From the NCBI GenBank assembly GCA_018648445.1, contig JABGRG010000001.1, positions 1 to 64,000 on the forward strand: DNA of 64,000 bases, given 5' to 3'. Position numbers and translations under genes: made by a program. This stretch comes from Rhodospirillales bacterium (GTDB lineage Bacteria > Pseudomonadota > Alphaproteobacteria > Rhodospirillales_A > JACZKS01). Of this stretch, positions 1-6,735 are shown piece by piece. The notes beneath the pieces are model-generated. The model was given only the letters and a program-made list of their open reading frames with translations, was not told where the DNA came from and did no database searches. Every line of letters starts with the position of its first letter. The first letter of the stretch is position 1.

Positions 1-1
1 G

Positions 2-499
2 CCGGGAAGACCCGGCGCAATTGTGGCAATCAAAAGGGTTTTCGCCGATGAACTTTTGGGAACGGCCGAGCAGTTTTCCTTCTTTACCCCTCCAGAAGCC
101 GTCTTCCTAAAAGAACGTGTTTACTACAACACGCCCCGAGCGGCATCCGTTCTGGTTCCCGGTACGCCAATCCTCTTTTACGAGTCATCTGGCGGTGGAG
201 GTCGGAAGGGTATCGTTGCCGTGGGGCGGGTCACGGAATCCCACGTGTTAACCAGTGATCAAGTAAGTTCTGATACAAAACGGAGAGGCGTTCTTGATTC
301 CAAAACGCTGAAAAATATCGGTCGAAGCAAAACTAAACTCGTAACAGCCTTTGATAACATTATGGCTTTCAAGAAACCTGTTTCCTTGCACCGACTCCGT
401 GAAATAGGATGTGCTGACGGAGCGAATTTTATAACCGCAAAACGGTTTGAGCCCCACCATATGAGAATTATCGTGCACGAGGGGCTGAAGAATGGATAA
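2..499 (+). CDS. 5'-truncated protein with a PUA/EVE/ASCH-like C-terminal region (possible GNAT fusion)
   Basis: The frame is open to the left edge, so the gene probably begins outside the window; a GTG at 23 could start a 158-residue version. The segment around residues 45-75 of that version (PILFYESSG, then GIVAVGRVTE) looks like the beta strands of a PUA-like (EVE/ASCH) nucleic-acid-binding fold. The first residues ending in AIKRV could be the last strand of an acetyltransferase domain. It overlaps the next gene by 8 bases, which suggests translational coupling. Base composition is visibly poorer in GC than the genes from 1.8 kb onward. The fold call is a reading by eye. No catalytic residue can be named and the function is unknown. 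Confidence 0.45.
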   Translation, partial: PGRPGAIVAIKRVFADELLGTAEQFSFFTPPEAVFLKERVYYNTPRAASVLVPGTPILFYESSGGGGRKGIVAVGRVTESHVLTSDQVSSDTKRRGVLDSKTLKNIGRSKTKLVTAFDNIMAFKKPVSLHRLREIGCADGANFITAKRFEPHHMRIIVHEGLKNG

Positions 500-935
500 C
501 CCAGGGGACATATTGATTTCTGTGGAAGAAAGGCATGCATGGAACATGCTCGCCGGAAACAAATCCGTAGAGTTAAGGCGTCGGCAGCTAAACATCTCGA
601 CTGGTACTCGTGTCTGGGTATACAGCAAGCTTCCTAGAGGACAAATTCAAGCGGTGGCCATTGTCGATGAAGTGATTGCGGATACCCCTAAGGATATTTG
701 GAACCGTTATGGCTTGCGAAGCGCCATATCCAAAAGCGAGTTCGATGCCTATTTCGCGGGCACAGAAACTGGATATGCTATCGTTTTCCAGGAGGTTAGG
801 CCATTGGCGCCCATTCTAAACCTTTCGTCAATCCGAGATAATTTTTCCAATTTCCAACCTCCTCAATTCTTCAAACGACTTACCAACGGAAGCCCTGAAC
901 TTACTTTCTTCCAAACGGCCCTTGCGACAAAGTAG
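492..935 (+). CDS. ASCH-domain (PUA-like) protein
   Basis: This 147-residue protein opens with the pattern ILISVEERHAWNMLAGNKSVELRRR, typical of ASCH proteins (an ILISV strand, a helix ending in AGNKSVELRR, then a basic run). Next come a strand with VWVYSKLPRGQIQAVAIVDEV and an aromatic helix containing DAYFAGTETGYAI. ASCH domains are PUA-like and are thought to bind RNA or modified nucleosides; some are hydrolases acting on modified cytidine. The start ATG lies inside the end of the preceding gene (ATGGATAA), so the two are probably one transcript. GC is low relative to the main backbone, consistent with an accessory region. The molecular target cannot be read from sequence. Confidence 0.65.
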   Translation: MDNPGDILISVEERHAWNMLAGNKSVELRRRQLNISTGTRVWVYSKLPRGQIQAVAIVDEVIADTPKDIWNRYGLRSAISKSEFDAYFAGTETGYAIVFQEVRPLAPILNLSSIRDNFSNFQPPQFFKRLTNGSPELTFFQTALATK

Positions 936-1208
936 CAGTCTGTCGGCACGTCTTCTAGCTCCCACACCCTCCCGCAATTTCGGTAGTCGTTTCAAAAAAC
1001 CCCGCCAAACCGCCGTGATTAAAGGAACCGAGGCCCTTTGCACGCACAGCCAGAGCCCAGCCTTCCCCTGTGAACCGCGTCCAAGCGCCACGCAGGCTGC
1101 GCTCCCGCTTGGTCGCTAGTCGGTCGCTGCGCGGACCGAAGGGCTTGTTGTCATGGGTCTCGCGTGAATTCGGTGTTTACACTGGGGCAAATGTTCCCGT
1201 TTTACCCC
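936..1208. other. Non-coding spacer
   Basis: No convincing gene is visible between the ASCH gene and the promoter of the terminase-like gene. Short frames cross it on both strands but lack family features or good ribosome binding sites. A weak hairpin (CGGTC and GACCG around 1120-1137) is present without a T-run. No tRNA-like cloverleaf or attachment-site repeat was recognised. Confidence 0.5.
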
Positions 1209-1242
1209 TTGACATTCTCCTGAAAAAGGGATATTATCCCTT
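1209..1242 (+). promoter_or_regulatory. Sigma70-type promoter with a palindrome over the -10 box
   Basis: TTGACA at 1209-1214 and TATTAT at 1232-1237 are separated by exactly 17 bases, the best sigma70-type match noticed in the window. The -10 lies inside a perfect palindrome at 1226-1242 (AAGGGATA, one central T, TATCCCTT). A protein bound there would block polymerase, so the palindrome is a candidate operator. The predicted transcript starts near 1245 and leads into the terminase-like gene at 1281. Confidence 0.65.
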
Positions 1243-1280
1243 CTCAATCATCTTTTGTCCCAGACAGCAGGAGAAATACC

Positions 1281-1718
1281 ATGTCGCGAGGAGTTAATGG
1301 GTTGTCGCATCGGCAGGAGCGGTTTTGCCGGGCTTATGTGGAGTGGGGGTGTGCGGCTGTGGCGGCGCGCAGTGCGCGGTATGCGCCGCGGTGGTCGGCC
1401 AATCATGGGTATCGGTTGTTGAAGCAGCCGCGCATTCGGGGCCGCATTGCCGAAATTCAGGCGGAGATTGCGCGGGACGCCTGCCGCCATGGCGACGTGT
1501 TGCTGGGCAAGCTGGAGATGGTGTACCGGCGGGCCTTGCAGGACCGCAGTTTCTATGCCGCCGCGCGGGCCGTGGATTTACAGGCCAAGCTGGCGGTTCA
1601 GTTCGCCCGTGCCGGTAATGGCGCGGCGGCTGGGCAGATATCCGGGCCGGGTCTCGCCGTCCAACCCCTTGAAATTCCCCAGAAATTCGCGGAAATGACG
1701 AGTTTTGACGAGCAATGA
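1281..1718 (+). CDS. Phage-type terminase small subunit homologue, orphan
   Basis: The 145-residue product begins LSHRQERFCRAYVEWGCAAVAARSA and continues with RLLKQPRIRGRIAEIQAEI. This is the N-terminal helix-turn-helix pattern of the terminase small subunit family, which recognises phage DNA at the start of packaging. A ribosome binding site (AGGAG near 1269) precedes the ATG. No large terminase, portal, capsid or integrase gene lies next to it: ASCH-type genes are upstream and a chromosomal response regulator is downstream. It is therefore either a prophage remnant or a domesticated DNA-binding protein. The strong palindromic promoter argues that it is expressed and controlled. The middle and C-terminal parts (about residues 65-145) show no recognised domain. 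Confidence 0.7.
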   Translation: MSRGVNGLSHRQERFCRAYVEWGCAAVAARSARYAPRWSANHGYRLLKQPRIRGRIAEIQAEIARDACRHGDVLLGKLEMVYRRALQDRSFYAAARAVDLQAKLAVQFARAGNGAAAGQISGPGLAVQPLEIPQKFAEMTSFDEQ

Positions 1719-1846
1719 CGATGAATTGCGCGGCGCTCAATCCGACAAATCGGCGAACAGCGTTCCCTGCCAAGGACTTACGCGGATTTGGGCGCGAACC
1801 CGCAAGGACGGAAAATCGTCATTACGGACGCCTGCATCGCCCGATG

Positions 1847-2548
1847 CTATTCGACGGTCGCCGCGATCAGGCGGTATCCGCCCGGTTCGGTCACCAGGAT
1901 GCGCGCGTTGGACGGGTCGGCCTCGATTTTCTGGCGCAGGCGGTAGACGTGGGTTTCCAGCGTGTGCGTCGTGACGCCCGCGTTGTAGCCCCACACCTCG
2001 TCGAGCAGCACGTCGCGGCCGATGACCTTGTCGCCGGTGCGGTACAGGTATTTGAGGATGGCGGCTTCCTTGTCGGTGAGCCTGATCTTCTTATTCTTTT
2101 CCTCGTCCAGCAGCATCTTGGCGCTGGGCTGGAAGGTGTAGGGGCCGATGGTAAAGACCGCGTCGTCGCTGCGTTCGTGCTGGCGGATGTGGGCGCGCAG
2201 GCGGGCCAGCAAAACCCCCAGGCGGAACGGCTTGGTGATGTAGTCGTTGGCCCCCGAATCGAGACCCAGGATGGTGTCGGCGTCGGTGTCGGCCCCGGTC
2301 AGCATGATGATGGGCGATTTCACGCCCGAGCGGCGCATGAGGCGGCAGACCTCGCGCCCGTCCATGTCGGGCAGGCCCACGTCGAGGATGATGATGTCGA
2401 AGTAATCCGCCTTGGTGCGTTCCAGCGCTTCGGCGGCGGTGGTAATGCAGACGGTGCTGAATTCCTCGTGCAGCTGCAACTGCTCGGCCAGCATTTGAAG
2501 AAGAACTTCGTCGTCATCGACAATCAGAATGCGCTTGCCGCTGCTCAT
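1847..2548 (-). CDS. OmpR-family two-component response regulator
   Basis: The 233-residue protein has a CheY-like receiver (residues 6-120) followed by a winged-helix DNA-binding domain (about 130-228). The acidic pocket is D11-D13, the phospho-acceptor is D56 in IIILDVGLP, the switch residue is T84 and the conserved lysine is K106 in KPF. The effector half shows LTDKEAAILKYL and THTLETHVYRLRQKIE, typical OmpR/PhoB recognition-helix sequence. The frame is open 34 codons further upstream, but the family start matches the ATG at 2548, preceded by AGGGGGGTG. No histidine kinase is adjacent, so the partner is elsewhere. It is divergent from ribA. The regulon cannot be inferred. Confidence 0.9.
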   Translation of the reverse strand: MSSGKRILIVDDDEVLLQMLAEQLQLHEEFSTVCITTAAEALERTKADYFDIIILDVGLPDMDGREVCRLMRRSGVKSPIIMLTGADTDADTILGLDSGANDYITKPFRLGVLLARLRAHIRQHERSDDAVFTIGPYTFQPSAKMLLDEEKNKKIRLTDKEAAILKYLYRTGDKVIGRDVLLDEVWGYNAGVTTHTLETHVYRLRQKIEADPSNARILVTEPGGYRLIAATVE

Positions 2549-2764
2549 GATCACCCCCCTCCGGGTGTGGGTCCGTCCCGGGCCGAAGCCGCGGGAATTG
2601 ACGCCCGACCTTTCTATCATATATTTCCGGAAGAACATGTTGAATTTCAAGGGCTAAACGTAGAGCCCCCATTCGCCGCTTTCGCAGGCCAGGGTTTGGC
2701 GGTATGGTCCGCCGCGACGCTGGCCCACTTGAGAAGTGCCAGATCAATAAGAGAACCGAACCCG

Positions 2765-3913
2765 ATGCCGCACCGTTACCAGACCGCACCCATGCCTGCC
2801 TCGCGCGAACCGGCTTCGCTCTTGTCGGTGGATCGCGCCGTGGCCGAGCTGCGCCGCGGGCGCATGGTCGCCGTGCGCGCGGCGGGCGGCGAAACGGCGC
2901 TGGTATTGGCCAGTGAAGCGGCCACGCCCGAGGCGCTCGATAAGCTCGGCGAGTTAAGCGGCGGGGATTTCGTGCTGGCCATCACGGCGCGCCGGGCCGA
3001 GGTTCTGGGCCTGGTGAAAAGCGAGGCCCAGGTTGTGGCGCTCACCCCCGGCGGTGAAATCAGTGCCGAGACCCTTCGCGATATCGCCGATCCGCTCACC
3101 GAGTTGCCCACCACGGACAGTTCCCAATTTGAAATTGCGGAAGCCGCACGGTACGGCTGCGCTAGCGCGGGCGTCGGTCTGGCCAAGGTGGCGCGCCTGC
3201 TCCCGGCGGCCCTGTGCGCTGCCATCCTCGACCCCGAGGCCGATGATCTGGACGCCTGGGCGGCACGCCATGATCTGTTCGTGGTCGATGCGGGCGATGT
3301 GTTTCAGTACGAATACACCACGGCGCGCACGCTCAAAATGGTTAGCGAGGCGCGGGTTCCGCTGGACGGCGCCGAAAACACCCGCATCATCGCATTCCGT
3401 CCGGTGGACGGCGGGCTGGAACATCTGGCCGTGCTGATCGGCGAACCGGGCGCTGACGCCCCGGTGCTGACGCGCCTGCATTCCGAATGCTTCACCGGTG
3501 ATCTGCTGGGCAGCCTGCGCTGCGATTGCGGCGAACAGCTTCGCGCGGCCATCGAAGCCATCGGCAAGGAGGGCTGCGGCGCGCTGTTGTATCTGGCTCA
3601 GGAAGGGCGCGGTATCGGTCTGGTCAACAAATTGCGCGCCTATGAGCTGCAGGACCAGGGGTTCGATACCATCGAGGCCAACGAGCAGCTGGGCTTCGAT
3701 GCCGACGAACGGGTCTACCTGCCCGCCGCCCAGATGCTGCGCACCCTGGGCATCGAAAGCGTGCGTTTGCTGACCAACAATCCGGACAAGGTCGAGGCGC
3801 TGGCACGCTGCGGCGTCGAGGTCGCCGAACGGGTTTCGCACCGCTTCCCGTCCAACCGCCACAACGAGACCTATCTGCGCACCAAGCAGATCCGCAGCGG
3901 CCATCTTTTCTAG
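2765..3913 (+). CDS. ribA: GTP cyclohydrolase II with a degenerate RibB-like N-terminal domain
   Basis: The 382-residue enzyme would convert GTP to the diaminopyrimidine that begins riboflavin synthesis. The C-terminal half (about 195-382) is a canonical cyclohydrolase II: zinc ligands C242, C253 and C255 in SECFTGDLLGSLRCDCGEQL, the segment QEGRGIGL, and a C-terminal NPDK/HNETYLRTK region. The first 190 residues resemble the DHBP synthase (RibB) fold, but the usual acidic catalytic motifs are not evident, as in other alphaproteobacterial RibA proteins, so this part is probably non-catalytic. The ATG at 2765 was chosen because the open frame further upstream runs antisense through the response regulator gene. 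Confidence 0.93.
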   Translation: MPHRYQTAPMPASREPASLLSVDRAVAELRRGRMVAVRAAGGETALVLASEAATPEALDKLGELSGGDFVLAITARRAEVLGLVKSEAQVVALTPGGEISAETLRDIADPLTELPTTDSSQFEIAEAARYGCASAGVGLAKVARLLPAALCAAILDPEADDLDAWAARHDLFVVDAGDVFQYEYTTARTLKMVSEARVPLDGAENTRIIAFRPVDGGLEHLAVLIGEPGADAPVLTRLHSECFTGDLLGSLRCDCGEQLRAAIEAIGKEGCGALLYLAQEGRGIGLVNKLRAYELQDQGFDTIEANEQLGFDADERVYLPAAQMLRTLGIESVRLLTNNPDKVEALARCGVEVAERVSHRFPSNRHNETYLRTKQIRSGHLF

Positions 3914-4026
3914 GTTGCGGCCCGGCAATTCCTTCCACGTGGGCAGATCGGGCCGGGCTTCGCCACACGCAACCCATTGATAATAAACGTTTTCGCTGCT
4001 GGCACGGGGATTGCAACGTCACCCCC

Positions 4027-4053
4027 GGGACAGACAGTGCGGGACAGACAGTG
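4027..4053 (+). repeat. Tandem 14-base direct repeat in a gene leader
   Basis: GGGACAGACAGTG occurs at 4027-4039 and again at 4041-4053, separated by a single base, just upstream of the ATG at 4065. The repeat ends 11 bases before the start codon, so it lies in the probable ribosome-binding region. Confidence 0.7.
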
Positions 4054-4064
4054 GCGAAAGCAAA

Positions 4065-4838
4065 ATGACCACCACCGAAATCAGACCGTTGATGCCGCCC
4101 GAGACCGCCGCCGAGATCGCAAAGGCGGGTGCCAAGGCAGGCGACAACGAGGCGTTCCAGGCCTTCGGCGAGGACGGCTTCACCTTTGCCGACTTCATCG
4201 ACATCATCAATCCGTTGCAGCACATCCCCGTTGTCGCCACCATCTACCGCGCCATGACCGGCGATGACATCGACCCCGGCTCACGGGTCGCGGGCGGCGC
4301 GCTGTTCGGCGGCCCCGTCGGCGCCGTGGCCGCCACCTTCAACGCCTTTCTCGACGAAACCACCGGCAAGGACGTCGGCGAACACGTACTGGCCTTTTTC
4401 GATGGCGGCGAACCCCAGCAAGCCCCCCTCACCGTTGCCTCTACCCCGGGCAATGGTGCGGGTGCGGGCCTTCCGGACCTCGGCATGCTCGCCCCGCTGC
4501 CCGCAGCAGCCATTGCGCCCGAACCGAAACTGACCGTCACGCGGCCTCGCGCGCCCATCGACCGGGCTCCCATTGAGCTATCCGCGCTGAGCCCGCTTTC
4601 CCCGGCGGCCTCGTCGCTGGCCGTTCTGGATCTGGGCGCGCTGCCCACGTTCGACGATGGCCCGGCCGACGAGCAAGAAGAGCCCAACGCGCAGCCCCAG
4701 GCCCAGCCCGGGGGCGCGGTGGCGCCGGAGGGCGGCTGGTTCACCGAAACCATGCTGTCGGCCTTGCAGAAATACGAAACCTCGGCCCGGCTGGTCGAAG
4801 CAAACATCGCCCAGCCCGCACCCAGCGCCACCTATTAG
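4065..4838 (+). CDS. Conserved-looking protein of unknown function
   Basis: The predicted product is 257 residues from the ATG at 4065; an in-frame ATG at 4011 is less likely because the start would precede the tandem repeat. Residues 1-105 look folded, with a hydrophobic glycine-rich stretch near residue 70-90 (AGGALFGGPVGAVAATF) that could be a helix hairpin or a membrane-associated segment. Residues 110-230 are rich in proline, alanine and glutamine and probably disordered. There is no signal peptide. It sits between ribA and an L,D-transpeptidase-like gene on the same strand. I do not recognise the family. Confidence 0.6.
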   Translation: MTTTEIRPLMPPETAAEIAKAGAKAGDNEAFQAFGEDGFTFADFIDIINPLQHIPVVATIYRAMTGDDIDPGSRVAGGALFGGPVGAVAATFNAFLDETTGKDVGEHVLAFFDGGEPQQAPLTVASTPGNGAGAGLPDLGMLAPLPAAAIAPEPKLTVTRPRAPIDRAPIELSALSPLSPAASSLAVLDLGALPTFDDGPADEQEEPNAQPQAQPGGAVAPEGGWFTETMLSALQKYETSARLVEANIAQPAPSATY

Positions 4839-4856
4839 CGCATCATGTAGAGCATC

Positions 4857-5360
4857 ATGGAAATTTACGTTCAGCCCGATGGTTTCATCCAGTGGAAAGA
4901 CAGGCGCGCGCGCTGCGCCCTGGGCCGCTCGGGCGTGACCCTGAACAAACACGAAGGCGACGGCGCAACGCCCGCCGGACGGTTCGCCCTGCGCGAGGTC
5001 ATGTTTCGCGCCGACCGAATGGAACCGCCGCCCCCGCCGTTACTCTGCCGCCCCATCGCGCGCGACATGGGCTGGTCAGACGATCCGGCCGACACGGAAT
5101 ACAACAAGCTGGTCTTTCTGCCGCATGCTGGCGGACACGAAGAACTTTGGCGCGAGGACGGGATCTACGACATCATCGTCGTCCTCGGATACAACGACCA
5201 CCCGCCGAAACCAAATCTGGGCAGCGCAATATTCATGCACATCGCCAAGCCCGATTATTCGCCAACCGAAGGATGCGTGGCGCTGGCCAAGGACGATTTG
5301 CTCGCCTTGTTGGCCGATTGCGAAACCGAAACCTACTTATCCGTCACTGCGCCGGTTTAA
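4857..5360 (+). CDS. L,D-transpeptidase (YkuD-type) family protein
   Basis: The 167-residue protein carries the YkuD-type active-site pattern: a histidine in FMHIAKP and the nucleophile cysteine in TEGCVAL, about 15 residues apart. Upstream are the family strands around GRSGVTLNKHEGDGATPAGRF. These enzymes form 3-3 peptidoglycan cross-links or attach proteins to peptidoglycan. No signal peptide is visible, so export and a cell-wall role are not proven; cytoplasmic-looking members of this subfamily are common in alphaproteobacteria. The 3' end overlaps the convergent YggS gene by 17 bases. Confidence 0.82.
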   Translation: MEIYVQPDGFIQWKDRRARCALGRSGVTLNKHEGDGATPAGRFALREVMFRADRMEPPPPPLLCRPIARDMGWSDDPADTEYNKLVFLPHAGGHEELWREDGIYDIIVVLGYNDHPPKPNLGSAIFMHIAKPDYSPTEGCVALAKDDLLALLADCETETYLSVTAPV

Positions 5361-6048
5361 AGGGCGCTCGGGCACCGAAAATGGCCGTCCCCACGCGAAC
5401 GTGGGTGGCCCCGAAACGGATCGCCGTCTCGAAGTCGCCGGTCATTCCCATGCTGATTTTTTCAAGACCGTTGCGCCGCGCCATTTCCGCCAAAAGGGCA
5501 AAATGAAATGCCGGTTCGTCGTCGAACGGCGGAATGCACATGAGCCCGGCGACCGGCAATTCGTAATCCTTGCGGCACATTTCCACAAATTCGTCGATCC
5601 GGGCGGGAAGGATACCCGCCTTCTGCGGCTCCTCGCCCGTATTCACCTGAATCAGACAATCGACCACACGCCCCGTTGCGGCCATTTCATCGACAAGGCC
5701 GCGCACCAGTTTTTCGCGATCCACCGTCTCGATAACATCGCACAAGGCAACGGCCCGCTTGAGCTTGTTGCGCTGCAACGGACCAACCAGATGAAGCTGG
5801 ACGTCCGCATGATCGGCCTTGATCGCAGGCCATTTGCTCTCGACCTCCTGCACCCGGTTTTCGCCAAACACCTTATGACCGGCGCCGATTGCGGCGCGAA
5901 TAAGCTCGTCCGGCTTGGTTTTGCTGATGGCGACGAGCTCAATCGTTTGCGGATCGCGCCCGGCCTCGGCGGCGGCCTGCGCAATTCGGTCGTTGACGGC
6001 GGCGATGTTTGTTGCGATTTCCGTTTCGCTGGTCATGTGCGATACCAT
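5344..6048 (-). CDS. yggS: YggS-family pyridoxal-phosphate homeostasis protein
   Basis: The 234-residue product is a single-domain fold-type III PLP barrel. The cofactor lysine lies in ELVAISKTKP. Other family marks are GENRVQE, HLVGPLQRNK, VNTGEEPQKAG, the SMGMTGDFETAIRFGATHVRVGTAIFG phosphate-binding region and a CIPP segment. YggS proteins buffer PLP and affect amino-acid homeostasis; they have no known catalytic reaction. The first ATG (6048) has GAGG a few bases upstream; a second ATG at 6036 is possible. Confidence 0.93.
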   Translation of the reverse strand: MVSHMTSETEIATNIAAVNDRIAQAAAEAGRDPQTIELVAISKTKPDELIRAAIGAGHKVFGENRVQEVESKWPAIKADHADVQLHLVGPLQRNKLKRAVALCDVIETVDREKLVRGLVDEMAATGRVVDCLIQVNTGEEPQKAGILPARIDEFVEMCRKDYELPVAGLMCIPPFDDEPAFHFALLAEMARRNGLEKISMGMTGDFETAIRFGATHVRVGTAIFGARAPFKPAQ

Positions 6049-6074
6049 AGATCCTCAGAAGGGAAGGTTGGAGA

Positions 6075-6698
6075 GTGCGCGGAAACCTAGCAGATGAAAT
6101 CAGACGGTTCAAACCCGCCGGAGGGGCGCTGCCGTCCGTGATACTGGTGACCGACAGCGTCCGCCTTCCCGATCCTCGCGTGGCGGTACGCAAACTCGCT
6201 CCGGGAAGTGCCGTCATCCTGCGCCACTACGATCATCCCGAGCGGGCGGCCCTCGCCCGCGATTTGGCGGAAATCTGCCGCCAACGCCGAATCAAATTGT
6301 TGATCGCCGGGGATTGGCGTCTGGCGGTCGCGGTGGGCGCTGCGGGCGTGCATTTACCGGAAAGAATGACCCGGCGTGGCCCCATCGCCTGGGGCGCGTC
6401 AGCGGCTAAAAAACCGGAATTCCTTGTGACGGCGGCCGCACATTCACGAGCGGCGATAGAGCGGGCGGCGCGAAGCGGTTGCGACGCCGTTCTTCTCTCA
6501 CCGGTATTTCAGACCGCCAGCCATCCGGGCGCGAAAGCATTGGGTCCGCTGCGCTTTGCCCTGTGGTGTCGGAATTCCCGTGTTCCGATTTATGCGCTGG
6601 GGGGAATTGACGCGAAAACGGCACGTCGCCTAAAGGACAGCGGATTTGCGGGAATAGCTGCCATCGGAGCCCTTGCCGGGGTTCCGACAACCCTGTAA
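6075..6698 (+). CDS. Thiamine phosphate synthase family protein
   Basis: The 207-residue protein has the TIM-barrel pattern of ThiE/TenI: VILVTDSVRLPDP near the start, LLIAGDWRLAVAVGAAGVHLPE in the middle, then DAVLLSPVFQTASHPGAKALGP and a final YALGGIDAKTARRLKDSGFAGIAAIGAL. ThiE joins the pyrimidine and thiazole halves of thiamine. The HLPE segment replaces the usual HLGQ, and overall similarity looks divergent, so it may be a TenI-like paralogue. The start is GTG, preceded by GGAGA. It is divergent from yggS with about 26 bases between the starts. Confidence 0.75.
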   Translation: MRGNLADEIRRFKPAGGALPSVILVTDSVRLPDPRVAVRKLAPGSAVILRHYDHPERAALARDLAEICRQRRIKLLIAGDWRLAVAVGAAGVHLPERMTRRGPIAWGASAAKKPEFLVTAAAHSRAAIERAARSGCDAVLLSPVFQTASHPGAKALGPLRFALWCRNSRVPIYALGGIDAKTARRLKDSGFAGIAAIGALAGVPTTL

Positions 6699-6735
6699 AC
6701 CCGCAAAACTGAATTTCACGGCGCGTTGAGGTGTT

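Noticed and set aside
1040..1140. tRNA-like or attachment-site sequence near the terminase gene
   Set aside because: Short inverted repeats only; no cloverleaf, no CCA end, no repeated core found elsewhere in the window.
1715..2764. Long open frame joined to the front of ribA, giving a 732-residue protein
   Set aside because: It runs antisense through the response regulator, which has complete family motifs, and does not resemble RibA.
3914..3965. Possible terminator after ribA (GCCCGGC and GCCGGGC arms)
   Set aside because: Loop of more than 20 bases and no T-run.
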